Made by a program: the position numbers and the translations under genes. This document shows positions 1-8,971 of a DNA stretch of 64,000 nt, piece by piece. The DNA comes from CAWHPS01 sp963831235 (GTDB lineage: Bacteria > Fibrobacterota > OXYB2-FULL-49-7 > JAEUSG01), in the NCBI GenBank assembly GCA_963831235.1, contig CAWHPS010000047.1, forward strand, positions 17,473 to 81,472. The letters run 5' to 3'. Each line of letters begins with the position of its first letter. The first letter of the stretch is position 1. The notes beneath the pieces were generated by a model. The model did not search any database. It had not been told where the DNA came from and worked only from the letters and a program-made list of their open reading frames with translations.

Positions 1-475
1 ATATTCTTATCACAAAGAGCGTGTGCGGATGGCACCTGGGCGAAACAGGGTATTTCCAATGCAGAATGCGCAAGTTTTTCGCGATCCGGATTTACGAATA
101 GATAAGAATGAAAATACCTATCAGTTATAAAAAAGCCAATGATTCGTTAATGTCACCGATTCGTTTTGCAATGGGCCCTTTTATTAGAAGCGGCGGTTTG
201 ATGATAGTAAATAGATCAATGCCTTCGAGAATCCAGAAATTGACATGTGACCAACGGCTTGTACCGGAGGTTTGTGCTGCCATCTCTATACGGTGATGCA
301 CACCCGGGGGTATGCAAAGCGTTGAGTCGGCATCCACCAGAACATTTGCCGATTTTTTCGTTTAACTACACATGGATATATTATATAAGCTGTTAAAAGG
401 TTTGAAAGCGTGCTCCACACTGTATCAAGCGAATAGGTTACACGAGTCAGGGCAATCGCATTAAAATTCGCCACT

Positions 476-709
476 TTATTTCTTATTGTCAACGGTAATA
501 CGTGACACACGATCCGTTCTTGTTCTTGCAGTTACTTTGTTAGACTTGCCAGTTCTAATCATTTTCATGCACTTTACTGTTTCAACCTCCCATTCCACAA
601 TTTCGCGTTTCTTGAAATTCATCGCTTTTGCCAAAGCATTGGGAAAATTAACATACCACTGATTTCCTTTCTTCCGTGAGATGAGTTGAATCGTTGTTGG
701 ATAGCCCAT
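476..709 (-). CDS. Small AbrB/MazE-like DNA-binding protein carried by the IS
   Basis: The 77-residue protein contains GNQWYVNFPNALAKAM followed by REIVEWEVE, which resembles the swapped-hairpin AbrB/SpoVT fold (a strand, a polar NFP turn, then an EW-rich strand), and has a basic C-terminus. The ATG at 709 is chosen over the TTG at 715 because AAAGGA sits eight bases upstream. The gene lies wholly inside the IS, starts 23 bp from a 26-bp perfect palindrome, and diverges from the transposase. By analogy with AbrB-type antitoxins and autoregulators it may repress both genes. Function is inferred; the family call rests on pattern recognition only. Confidence 0.5.
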   Translation of the reverse strand: MGYPTTIQLISRKKGNQWYVNFPNALAKAMNFKKREIVEWEVETVKCMKMIRTGKSNKVTARTRTDRVSRITVDNKK

Positions 710-731
710 GCCCAATTCCTTTCTATTTAAG

Positions 732-757
732 TAGCTCTACGGATATCCGTAGAGCTA
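732..757. promoter_or_regulatory. 26-bp perfect palindrome, probable operator in the IS
   Basis: TAGCTCTACGGAT followed by its exact reverse complement lies between the divergent AbrB-like gene (start 709) and the transposase gene (start 816). The next bases (TATATTATAGTATAAA) look like a -10 region for the transposase. A dimeric regulator could bind here and control both genes. Confidence 0.55.
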
Positions 758-815
758 TATTATAGTATAAAGAAGAGGCAATGTCCACATTTTATTTTAC
801 CTATAAGGGGGATTT

Positions 816-1949
816 ATGATTTCAACGCCATGCACTTTTATCGAATACTTCCAAGACATACCGGACCCACGCATAGAACGTAAAAAACTCCACAAACTTA
901 TCGACATAATTGTTGTCTTGGTATGTGCTACCCTTTGCGGCGCCAAGTCATTCGAGGAAGTCGAATTATTTGGCAACGAGCGAATAGAGTGGCTTAAACA
1001 GTTTCTTGAACTCAAAAACGGCATTCCATCGCATGACACTTTTGGGCGGGCCAGTGCCTTGCTAAATCCGAAAGACTTTCAAGAATGCTTTATAAAATGG
1101 GTTGAGGCGTTACGATTGCCGAAACAAAATGAAGTAATTGCAGTCGATGGAAAAACCGCACGGCGTTCATTTGATACCAAGGCCGACCGAAATGCTATCC
1201 ATGTCGTTAGTGCCTGGGCAGCAGAAAATAACTTGGTACTGGGGCAAATAAAGGTGAATGATAAATCCAACGAAATCACCGCTATCCCTGAATTGCTGAA
1301 TATGCTCATGGTGAAAGGATGTATCGTCACTATCGATGCAATGGGTTGTCAAAAAGCTATTGCCGACAATATTGTAACCAATGGCGCGGATTATGTTCTC
1401 GCCGTTAAAGAAAATCAACCGAGCCTGTATGAACAAATCCGCAACCGCGTAGATACTGTCGTGGTGGATGGGTTGAAAGATGTGGCCCATGACACGTATT
1501 CAACAGAGGATAAGGGACATGGTCGCGAAGAGCATCGTGAGTATCATGTTATCGATGATATTACCTGGCTAAAAAATAAGGAACAGTGGCGATCATTGTC
1601 TGCTATCGGTGCTGTTCACTCCATAAGGAAAACAAAAAAAGCAGAGCAGACAGAAATACGGTATTATATTCTCAGTCGTAAAATGTCGGCAAAACAGTTT
1701 GGTCAGGCAGTACGCAGTCATTGGGGAATTGAAAACAAATTGCATTGGAATCTGGATGTGTCTTTTAGAGAGGATGACTGTCGCATTAGAAAATCAAATG
1801 CACCAACAAATATGAATGTAGTCCGGCATGTCGCTATAAATCTATTGAGACAGGAAACATCAATAAAAGCCAGTATCGTACGCAAACAATTAAAAGCAGC
1901 TTTGAGCACACAATATTTGGAGCGCATCCTTGGAATCGTTAAATTTTAA
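816..1949 (+). CDS. ISAs1-family DDE transposase
   Basis: 377 residues, full length for the family. The N-terminal 90 residues (FIEYFQDIPDPRIERKKLH...) match the DDE_Tnp_1-associated domain of ISAs1/H-repeat proteins. The catalytic triad is probably D111 (in IAVDGKT), D174 (in TIDAMGCQ) and E306 (in HWGIENKLHW). The start is supported by AAGGGGGA just upstream. The stop lies 13 bp inside the right terminal repeat. It should cut and paste the surrounding IS. No truncation or frameshift is seen. Confidence 0.93.
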   Translation: MISTPCTFIEYFQDIPDPRIERKKLHKLIDIIVVLVCATLCGAKSFEEVELFGNERIEWLKQFLELKNGIPSHDTFGRASALLNPKDFQECFIKWVEALRLPKQNEVIAVDGKTARRSFDTKADRNAIHVVSAWAAENNLVLGQIKVNDKSNEITAIPELLNMLMVKGCIVTIDAMGCQKAIADNIVTNGADYVLAVKENQPSLYEQIRNRVDTVVVDGLKDVAHDTYSTEDKGHGREEHREYHVIDDITWLKNKEQWRSLSAIGAVHSIRKTKKAEQTEIRYYILSRKMSAKQFGQAVRSHWGIENKLHWNLDVSFREDDCRIRKSNAPTNMNVVRHVAINLLRQETSIKASIVRKQLKAALSTQYLERILGIVKF

Positions 1950-2047
1950 TGCGATTGCCCTGTTACACGAGTAACATCGCCGCACTGATATTCAAAACGC
2001 AGGGTCTGTTCTACAATATCAATAAAATGTCTTAAAGAACTTTCCAT

Positions 2048-2243
2048 GCCCCATCCCGATATTTTAAAACCAATTGAGTTATTAAGTGGGTTATTTTAAA
2101 AATATATGATTAATAGTAAGAAATGACATACTTTCAGTAAGTTTTGCCATACTAAACTTCTTTCCCTAATAATAAAAATAACTTATACTTATTAACAGAT
2201 ATTCAATTAATAGTAGGTTTTTACAAGGAATGAAGGAGGCATT
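2048..2243. promoter_or_regulatory. Intergenic region between AraC remnant and GH36 gene
   Basis: An AT-rich 196-bp divergent spacer. It ends in GAAGGAGG five bases before the GH36 ATG, a strong ribosome site. Several TATAAT-like stretches are present but no convincing -35/-10 pair. It probably carries the promoter and AraC operator of the GH36 gene. Confidence 0.4.
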
Positions 2244-4694
2244 ATGACGAAGATGCGAAACGAGTTCGACTATGCGGCGATCGTTGACCCGGAGGAAATG
2301 CGGGACGCCCGTCTGTATCTGGCGCCCATGCTGGAGACGGCGAGGGTCATCGCGGACACCCCTGGTGCAGGGCCTGAAATCGTCTGCGTGTCCCAAGGCT
2401 GGGGCACATTGCAGATCGGCCGCTCCGTGCACCACAAAAAGACCCCTTTGTGTCTTGCGGGGAGGACGTTCGCGTCCGGGTTGGGAACCCATGCCGACAG
2501 CGAAATCCTGATTCGGCTTCCCGCCGGGGCTGGGCGATTAACGGGCCTGTGCGGCGTCAACGACAGCCTGGAGACGCGCCAGTTGACCGCCCATGCGCTG
2601 GTGTTTCGTATCGAGGTCGATGGTCAAGAGGTGTGGCGGAGCGGGCCCCAGGACGCCGGCACCGAGCCGGCGCGTGTCGATGCGCGGCTCGCCGGTTGCA
2701 AGCAGTTCACCTTGAAGGTCGAGGGGCCGAATAATTATGGTCACGCAAATTGGGTCGATTTGAAAGCCACGTTGACCAACGGCAAGATCGTCGAAATTGG
2801 CAAGCCGCAAGCCGTTGACATCGGGTTCAGCTTCCGGTATGGCGGAAAACCGTCGGCGGGGTTTCTCGCGGCCTGGCGGCCGAAGAAACAGCGGTTGCCG
2901 GAGAAGGACGGCGTCGTTCTGCACCGGATTACCCGCACCGATCCGAAGACCGGGCTGGCGGTAATCTGCGAAATCAAGGAATACACACGGTTTCCGGTGG
3001 TGGAATGGGGCCTGCGCCTGAAGAACACCTCGAAGCGCAAGACGCCGCTCCTGGAGGACATCCGGTCTCTGGACACGGAACTGTGGCTCGGTCAGTTCCC
3101 ATATCTGAACCACTGGAACGGCGACTACTGCGCGCAGGACGGCTACGAGCCGTTTCGGGTCTCGCTGGCGCATGAGGAGGAGTACCGGTTTGCGCCGGTG
3201 GGCGGCCGCCCGACCGATCGCGCCTGGCCGTATTACAATCTCGAGTGCCCGAGCGCCAACTGCGGTCTGATCGTCGTGGTGGGTTGGTCCGGGCAATGGG
3301 CGTCTTGTTTTCGCGGACTCGACAATCACGCCGTCCACATTACCGCCGGCCAGGAGCTGACGCATTTCAAGCTTTTGCCGGGCGAGGAAGTGCGCACCCC
3401 GTTGTCGGTGCTGATGTTCTATCGCGGCGACCGGGTGCGCTCGCAGAACCTCTGGCGGCGGTGGATGCTGGCTCATAATCTGCCCCGGCCCGGCGGACGG
3501 CTGCCCGAGCCGATCCTGCCAGTGTACTGTGCACAGGTGGGTACCGAAATGGCGGCGGAGACCGAGGAAACGCAGAAAGCCGGCATGGAACGCTACGTCG
3601 AGGAGGGGATCAAGCTCGATTACTGGTGGATGGACGCGGGCTGGTACCCGTGCGATGGCCAGTGGTCCAAAACGGGCACGTGGGAGCCGGACTCGAAGCG
3701 CTTTCCACGCGGCCTGCGGGCCGTATGCGACCACGCGCATGCCCGGGGCATGAAGACGCTGGTCTGGTTCGAGCCTGAGCGAGTGCATCCGGATACCTGG
3801 CTGTGGAAGGAGCGGCCCCAGTGGTTGCTCTCATCCCAAAAGTCGAATTACCGGCTGCTCGACCTCGGCAACCCGGCAGCGCTGAAGTGGCTGATCAACC
3901 ATGTGGTCCGGACGATCCGCGAGCAGGGGATCGACCTGTACCGGCAGGATTTCAACTTCCAGCCGTTGCCGCACTGGCGCGCCAACGATGCGCCGGATCG
4001 GCAGGGGATCAGCGAGATCCGCCATGTCGAGGGGTATCTCGCCTATTGGACCGCGTTGCGTCAGCGGTTCCCCGGCATGCTGATCGACTCCTGCTCCAGC
4101 GGCGGGCGTCGCAACGACCTAGAAACCATGCGGCTTGCCGTGCCGTTCCACAAGACCGACTACAACTATGACGACCAGACGACCAAACAGGCGTTTCACC
4201 ACACGCTGTCCTCATGGCTGCCGTATTACGGCGCGCTCTTGTTGGCGGAAGACATGGGGGATGTTTACGCGTTCCGCAGCTCGCTGGCCTCGATGACGTT
4301 GTTTGTCAACAACCTGCAGGGTGATGTGGACTGGCGCCAGTTGAAGCGCTTCACCGAGGAATGGCGGCGCATCACCGGCGCCGGGTATTTCTACGGCGAC
4401 TACTATCCCCTGACCCCCTACAACCGCGACGAGACCCAGTGGATCGCCTGGCAGTTTCACCGGCCGGATACCGGCAAGGGCCTGGTGCAGGCGTTCCGGC
4501 GCAAAGATAGCAAGGTTGTGTCAACCCGATTCCATTTGCAGGGGCTGGAACTCGACGTGTCGTATGTCATAACGGACGTGGATGCACCGAAAAAAAGGAT
4601 CACCCTGTCCGGCAAGGAACTGATGACTTCCGGCCTGATGATAGAGATGCGTCGGGCGCCACAGGCGGCGGTAATCCTGTACCAGAAGGCGTGA
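2244..4694 (+). CDS. GH36-type alpha-galactosidase with NPCBM domain
   Basis: 816 residues without a signal peptide, so probably cytoplasmic. Residues about 45-185 (SQGWGTLQIGRSVH, GLGTHADSEI, NYGHANWVDLKA) match an NPCBM/NEW2 carbohydrate-binding domain. The catalytic (beta/alpha)8 barrel follows, with YWWMDAGWYP. The likely nucleophile is D569 in DLYRQDFN and the likely acid/base is D625 in SCSSGGRRND, as in GH36. It should release terminal alpha-galactosyl groups from raffinose- or galactomannan-type oligosaccharides. Its GC content is clearly higher than that of the flanking AT-rich DNA, which suggests separate ancestry or transfer. Its stop lies 28 bp from the terminal attC of the integron, so it marks the array end. 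Its AraC regulator next door is broken. Confidence 0.88.
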   Translation: MTKMRNEFDYAAIVDPEEMRDARLYLAPMLETARVIADTPGAGPEIVCVSQGWGTLQIGRSVHHKKTPLCLAGRTFASGLGTHADSEILIRLPAGAGRLTGLCGVNDSLETRQLTAHALVFRIEVDGQEVWRSGPQDAGTEPARVDARLAGCKQFTLKVEGPNNYGHANWVDLKATLTNGKIVEIGKPQAVDIGFSFRYGGKPSAGFLAAWRPKKQRLPEKDGVVLHRITRTDPKTGLAVICEIKEYTRFPVVEWGLRLKNTSKRKTPLLEDIRSLDTELWLGQFPYLNHWNGDYCAQDGYEPFRVSLAHEEEYRFAPVGGRPTDRAWPYYNLECPSANCGLIVVVGWSGQWASCFRGLDNHAVHITAGQELTHFKLLPGEEVRTPLSVLMFYRGDRVRSQNLWRRWMLAHNLPRPGGRLPEPILPVYCAQVGTEMAAETEETQKAGMERYVEEGIKLDYWWMDAGWYPCDGQWSKTGTWEPDSKRFPRGLRAVCDHAHARGMKTLVWFEPERVHPDTWLWKERPQWLLSSQKSNYRLLDLGNPAALKWLINHVVRTIREQGIDLYRQDFNFQPLPHWRANDAPDRQGISEIRHVEGYLAYWTALRQRFPGMLIDSCSSGGRRNDLETMRLAVPFHKTDYNYDDQTTKQAFHHTLSSWLPYYGALLLAEDMGDVYAFRSSLASMTLFVNNLQGDVDWRQLKRFTEEWRRITGAGYFYGDYYPLTPYNRDETQWIAWQFHRPDTGKGLVQAFRRKDSKVVSTRFHLQGLELDVSYVITDVDAPKKRITLSGKELMTSGLMIEMRRAPQAAVILYQKA

Positions 4695-4722
4695 ATAGAA
4701 GCAGAGAATGTCGTTTGTCGCG

Positions 4723-4850
4723 CCATAACGGCGGGTTGTGTTGCGCGCGCTGGCGAGCGTCCAGCGAGCTTTTATATCAAAGGCAACAAAATCCATAATT
4801 AATATTTGTTGCCCTCTTTGCGCGCGTCAATACCAACCCGATAGTTGGGC
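4723..4850 (-). repeat. attC site A (terminal, distal end of array)
   Basis: The left seven-mer is degenerate (CCATAAC) and the right is GTTGGGC (4844-4850), with the usual inner arms. It is the last site of the array, 28 bp from the GH36 stop. The weakened outer box may fit a fixed terminal site. Confidence 0.85.
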
Positions 4851-4974
4851 TTGCACCGAGGCTCATGTCCACCGCCCACTTCTCCGGCAATTTCAGCATC
4901 TCAGTTAAGTTGCAGAAAATACTTGAAGTATGGTTATTATTATGGTATTTTATATGGCGAAAGGTTAAAGATAG

Positions 4975-5265
4975 ATGAACCATCCCGATTTCGACTGGGA
5001 TTCTAATAAAAGTGCAAACAATCTTGAAAAACATGGGATTGATTTCAGTTTTGCTCAAATTGCGTTTAAAGATACCCAAAGAGTAATAGTGCTTGATGTA
5101 AAACATAGCACTGATCAAGAAAAGCGTTACTTTTGCTATGGAATGATTGGCGATAAGGTAGCAACTGTGCGTTTTACCTGGAGAACAGATAAAATAAGAA
5201 TATTTGGCGCTGGGTTTTGGCGAGAAGGGAGAAAAAAGTATTATGAAGAAAATGGAATACACTAA
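4975..5265 (+). CDS. brnT: BrnT-family toxin (putative ribonuclease)
   Basis: 96 residues. FDWDSNKSANNLEKHGIDFSFAQ and the late RIFGAGFWREGRKKYYEEN match BrnT (FxWDxxKxxxNxxKHGI at the start, RI-I/F-AR-x(n)-ERKxYE near the end). BrnT folds like RelE and cleaves RNA. The call is supported by the overlapping BrnA-type gene downstream (23-bp overlap). An AAAGG box lies about ten bases before the ATG. It is on the plus strand, opposite to the other cassette genes, so it presumably has its own promoter (TTGAAG and TATTTT-like boxes near 4923-4950). It occupies the array's most distal cassette. Toxin-antitoxin cassettes are known to stabilise large integrons. Confidence 0.85.
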   Translation: MNHPDFDWDSNKSANNLEKHGIDFSFAQIAFKDTQRVIVLDVKHSTDQEKRYFCYGMIGDKVATVRFTWRTDKIRIFGAGFWREGRKKYYEENGIH

Positions 5266-5491
5266 TGCTCCGGCTGAAGTAGCGAAAGCAATTGAAAGTG
5301 GTGTTGTTATCAAGGACTTTTTGCCTTCACCAGACAAATTAGTTTTTAAAGAAGATAACATAAAAGTCACTTTAGAATTAAGTAAAAGAAGCGTCACTCT
5401 TTTTAAGAAATATGCCCAAAAGAGTGGCGTGAAATATCAGCGCATGATGCGTAATCTGATCGATCAATACGCGAGTAAAACGCTTGTTTAG
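5243..5491 (+). CDS. brnA: BrnA-family antitoxin
   Basis: 82 residues from the ATG at 5243, inside the end of brnT. The C-terminal VTLELSKRSVTLFKKYAQKSGVKYQ plus MMRNLIDQYA is a ribbon-helix-helix fold of the CopG/BrnA type. The N-terminal half should wrap the toxin. In known BrnTA modules the antitoxin comes second and represses the operon with the toxin. An upstream in-frame ATG at 5204 would extend it into brnT and lacks a ribosome site. Confidence 0.82.
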   Translation: MKKMEYTNAPAEVAKAIESGVVIKDFLPSPDKLVFKEDNIKVTLELSKRSVTLFKKYAQKSGVKYQRMMRNLIDQYASKTLV

Positions 5492-5734
5492 CTCTATCAT
5501 CATTTTTATTTAATAAAGCACATTACGCATTGTGCTTTTCAGTTAAGCGATCCCAGACGCCGGTCTTTGTGGTATATTTTAGCAATCGAATACGCATGCC
5601 TTAAATCCGGTGCCGTTACGTTTTGTGCCTTTTTAGTTAAGTTTATCTTGACACCGGATTTCGTCCCTATCTCTTCATTTCGAACACCGAATCAATTATG
5701 GTTCACTTGTTGAACTGCTCTGCTATTTCCGGCA
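5492..5734. other. Non-coding end of the BrnTA cassette
   Basis: Contains a one-armed PAL remnant (about 5519-5564), a complete PAL (5604-5660) and the AATTATGGTTCACTTG stretch that usually precedes an attC. At CCGGCA (5729-5734) the attC is interrupted by a group II intron. No ORF is evident. Confidence 0.7.
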
Positions 5735-6752
5735 CCGGGTGGGTCGGGGGCCTCTCGGCCCCGTTCCCCCCTCAGAACCGTACGTGACAGTTTCCCGTCA
5801 TACGGCTCAAGCATTCATAAGGCAACACCTTGCTTTTGTGCCACCCAGACGTAACCTTGTGGCCAACTCGCTTACCATACGGATGGTTATTGCACTTAGC
5901 GCGTATAATCCGTACAGCGTGAATCCGGTTACGGCCTTTGCGATACGCACCAGCAGGCCCTAAGTCGCTGTCGACGGGAGGGGGCCCGATTTGCACATAA
6001 GTCGCGTCAGTTTCAGACGCCTTTTTGGTGTCGCCACCATGCAAACCACCATAGCGTTCCCTCCTGGAAGGGTTCTCCTGATTATCTCGCAGTAGAACAC
6101 CAGCATAGACCGTCAGCCTCCCATACGGGTGAGATAATGTTCCACCGTCGTCAATCGGCGGTCAATCTCTATCTCCCTCATTACAAGAGAGCATTCGCTT
6201 CTGTCAGCTTCTCACCCCATACCTCCATCAACCCACCTTGCGGCCAGTCTGCTCTTCCAGTAGCAAAGAGCGTAGCTATGAGGTTACTTCGTTCCGTGTT
6301 TTGACCCATTGGATGCTTTAGGTTTGCGTAGTCCGCCGGTGGGGCTATTATCCGTGCCGGGACTAGTTGGAGAGTCCCCAGCCACCCACATCCGCCTTGC
6401 GACGGACACAGGCCTGTCAATTCCTTTGGCCTGCTACCTTCGTGACGACGGTTAACCGCATTCAGTTAGTTTAACCATGGCATCCTATTCTATGCCCGAC
6501 TTTGCCGGAATGGAATTATCCGGAGAGACCCAGCCTCGCGGCTTGGCCCCTGCACTTTTGAATGTGCTGAGCACTTTGTCCGGGAGGCTTCATACCCACC
6601 GTAACAGGATTACGGCACGCATGCTCCCGTAGAATCTCGATGACGGAACATCGGGTCTGACAGGTTACCATCATGACGAGTGCGATATTCTCGTCTTATC
6701 AGCCAATGGCAGCCTTCAGACAGTCAAAGAACACAGTTGACGAATCGCGAGC
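5735..6752 (-). mobile_element. Group II intron lacking most of its reverse transcriptase
   Basis: On the minus strand 5775-5808 forms a textbook domain V: GAGCCGTA pairs with TACGGTTC around a GAAA loop. It is followed by a GGGGCC/GGCCCC domain VI stem and the CGACCCACCCGG end. The upstream kilobase is GC-rich and structured. Only a short ORF remains where a reverse transcriptase would be encoded, so this is an ORF-deleted derivative that would need a protein in trans. It splits an attC: CCGGCA on the left and CAACGGCGGG on the right join to the normal sequence. The insertion point falls in the attC left box, which recalls attC-targeting introns. The 5' end is uncertain because no clear GTGYG start was found. 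Confidence 0.82.
6181..6420 (-). pseudogene. Probable N-terminal remnant of intron-encoded protein
   Basis: A 79-residue reading frame in the intron, where the intron protein normally begins. It ends MEVWGEKLTEANALL and stops. The WGEKLTEANAL stretch resembles the start of group II intron reverse transcriptases, but none of the RT motifs (such as YADD) follows, so the rest has been deleted. It may not be translated. Confidence 0.35.
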
Positions 6753-6874
6753 AACGGCGGGTTGTGTTGCGCGCGCTGCGAGCTTCCAGCGAGCTTTATA
6801 TTAAAGGCAACAAAATCTATAATCTATTTTTGTTGCCATCTTTGCGCGCGTCAATACCAACCCGATAGTTGGGG
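6752..6874 (-). repeat. attC site B (right part; left edge cut by intron)
   Basis: CAACGGCGGG at 6752 begins the arm and GTTGGGG (6868-6874) ends it. The missing bases CCGGCA lie at 5729-5734, beyond the intron. The two inner arms and the GGCAAC/GTTGCC stem are normal. Confidence 0.85.
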
Positions 6875-7215
6875 CTGCACCGCGAATTCGCCCGCGTACC
6901 AAGCCTCCGCGGTGTCAGCATTTCCGGCGCATTACGTCTTGTGTCTTTTTAGTTAAGTTGATCTTGCGCCGGTCTTTTTTTTATGGACCTGTACCTATTC
7001 CAAAGAATCCTGCATTTTGAATCATTTCCTTGGACCATCCAAATAAAACAGTCTGTATTGCCGGACTCCTCTGCCAAATTTGGTTTCAAATAGTGTACAT
7101 AATATCGGGTGCATTCCCGATTTGTTGGTGTTTTTTAAGCCAAGTATTGACATTGACCCTTTTTTTTAGTATATTTCCGATAGCAATTATAATGCAATCG
7201 GAAAGGAGCATGCCC

Positions 7216-7560
7216 ATGTCCGCCAATAAACGTCCTGTCCAACAGGTTAAGGACGCACTTTATCGACTTGGCCCTTTGTTGCCTGGCAGCATCAGCACCC
7301 AATGGAATGTCTGCGGAAAAGCGGGTTGCCGTTGCAAAGACCCCGAAAAGCCTCGTAAACACGGCCCTTATTACCAGCTCAGCTTTACCGTTGGCGGGAA
7401 GAGCTCCTCAATGTTCATTAAGGCCGCCGATATATCCGCTGTACGAGAATGTATAAAGCGCTATAGACAATTCAAAAAACTCAACAACACCCTGTTAAAC
7501 GCCTATTTGCTATGGGCGCGTAACGGAGGATTACAGCAATCAAAGGAGAAAAAGCTATGA
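7216..7560 (+). CDS. DUF6788-like accessory protein of the IS
   Basis: 114 residues from ATG 7216, seven bases after GAAAGGAG; an upstream ATG at 7210 is too close to that site. The core WNVCGKAGCRCKDPEKPRKHGPYY has a conserved cysteine cluster and the HGPYYQL motif typical of DUF6788 proteins found in transposons. Its stop overlaps the transposase start (ATGA at 7557-7560), so the two are translationally coupled. A role in transposition is likely but unknown. Confidence 0.72.
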   Translation: MSANKRPVQQVKDALYRLGPLLPGSISTQWNVCGKAGCRCKDPEKPRKHGPYYQLSFTVGGKSSSMFIKAADISAVRECIKRYRQFKKLNNTLLNAYLLWARNGGLQQSKEKKL

Positions 7561-8971
7561 GCGGGAATATGTCTGAACAGGAGAGAGAAGAACTCAAACT
7601 TCGCATGATGGAACAAATAGAGGGCTTGTTGAACAAGATTGCCGACACCGGCGTCGTACGCAACGCGGAACAATTGCGAAAAGCCGAACTGGAGATTGCC
7701 GCAATTACCGATGGAATGGCCGGGGATGTCATCAAAACTGTCATCAAACACTCTCTGCAAGACCAGTACCTTATTACCCAGGGACAGTTATTGGCAAAGG
7801 GGGCTACCGTACGCATGAAAAACCACGGCAAGCGTGATGTCGTGATACAGCCCTATCGAGGCGATCCTTTTACTGTAGAAACGACCTATTACTACAAGGC
7901 GGGGCAGGTTCACCGGCCTGCAGCAAAAAAAAAGGGTTCTTTCCCGAATTAACACTGCTTGGCGTCCTCGCCCACCATACGCCGGTGGCCGCAAGTGAGA
8001 TAACGCAATTGGCTACGGCGTTATGCTCACTCAAGGAAGCCGTTGTGATACTCCAGGAACGAGGACGCAGCATTGATATCAAGACCCTGCGCCGTCTGAC
8101 CTATCATTTCGCCGATACAGCCCGTTCAGTACAGCAAACCATCCCCCTCACTCTTTCCAATACCGTTGCGGGCAAACGATGTGCTGTTTCCGTGGATGGT
8201 GGACGCATCCGAATTCGTACGCCCAAGCAGGGTAAAAAGACCTCGAAAAAGCGAAGTCGTTTCAAGGCAGATTGGCGTGAACCCAAACTGCTCCATATCT
8301 GGCTTCTGGAGGGTGATGGGACTATCTGTCGTGATTTTGCGCCGTGGATTGACGGCACGCTGAATGGTCCCGATGCCGTCTTCATGCTCCTTGGATATTA
8401 CCTGACAGCACTCAATATCACCAGCGCCGATCAGGTCCTTTTTATTGCTGACGGAGCACCTTGGATATGGGCCCGGGTTCCGCTGCTCATAAAAGAACTC
8501 GGGCTTGACCCGGCAAAGGTCTACCAAATTGTTGATTTCTATCATGCCGTGGAGCACCTCAACGCCGTGGCAAAGCTGTGCAAGCGTTGGCCGGAAAAAC
8601 GACGCCGTCAATGGGTAAGCCGCTTAAAGGGTTATCTGTGGGTGGGAAAGAATGAGGAGGTTGTGGAGGCAGTACGCGAAATCTCTCGGGGTCGAAATGG
8701 CAAACTGATAACGCGTGAAAGAAATTATTTCGAAGGTAATATTCAGAGAATGCAATACGCATTGGCCCGGAAAAACAATCTCCCCATTGGCAGCGGCCCA
8801 ATGGAAAGCGCAATCAGGCGAGTGGTGAATCTGCGCATGAAAGGAAATGGCATCTTTTGGCTGGAACAGAATGCGGAAGCTATGATCATGCTACGCTCAT
8901 ACTACAAAGCGGGACGCTGGAACGATCTCTTTCTCATGGCAACCACCGCATCGGCAGGAGATCACTCATAA
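7557..8971 (+). CDS. ISKra4-family transposase, two frames joined at an A9 run
   Basis: Frame one (7557-7952, 131 residues) ends soon after an A9-GGG run at 7925-7936. Frame two is open from that run (GFFPELTLLGVLAHHTPVAA) to 8971. A -1 shift on AAAAAAAAA would give one protein of about 471 residues, full length for the family. Diagnostic stretches in frame two are VSVDGGRIRIR, LFIADGAPWIWARVP, VDFYHAVEHL and GSGPMESAIRRVVNLRMKGNG, matching ISKra4 DDE transposases. The slippery run could be programmed frameshifting or a decay mutation; the sequence alone cannot decide. Confidence 0.85.

Larger units (their letters stand above)
448..1962. mobile_element. ISAs1-family insertion sequence
   Basis: Perfect 21-bp terminal inverted repeats begin CAGGGCAATCGC at 448 and end with its complement at 1962. 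They are flanked by the 10-bp direct repeat TTACACGAGT (438-447 and 1963-1972), a target duplication size known for ISAs1. The 1515-bp element holds a DDE transposase gene on the plus strand and a small AbrB-like gene on the minus strand. Intact ends and target duplication suggest recent insertion into the AraC gene. Confidence 0.92.
1..2047 (-). pseudogene. AraC-family regulator, disrupted (N-terminal sensor part)
   Basis: Reading the minus strand from an ATG at 2047, a coding frame runs to 1963 and continues at 447 once the IS at 448-1962 and one copy of its 10-bp target duplication are removed. The joined protein begins MESSLRHFIDIVEQ and shifts frame at an A6 run near 355. It then gives a cupin-like stretch with PPGVHHRIEMA, typical of the N-terminal sensor domain of AraC/XylS regulators. 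Another frame change is needed near 125 at a T-rich run. The DNA-binding part would lie left of the window. It is divergent from the GH36 gene, a common arrangement for AraC activators of glycosidases. IS insertion plus frameshifts make it a pseudogene. The family call is moderate because only the sensor half is visible. Confidence 0.5.

Noticed and set aside
2538..3788. 416-residue minus-strand ORF
   Set aside because: It lies wholly within the GH36 gene, whose catalytic motifs are clear. Long shadow frames are expected in GC-rich genes.
4777..5397. 206-residue minus-strand ORF
   Set aside because: It is antisense to brnT/brnA and its C-terminus is translated attC sequence. The BrnT and BrnA family motifs decide for the plus strand.
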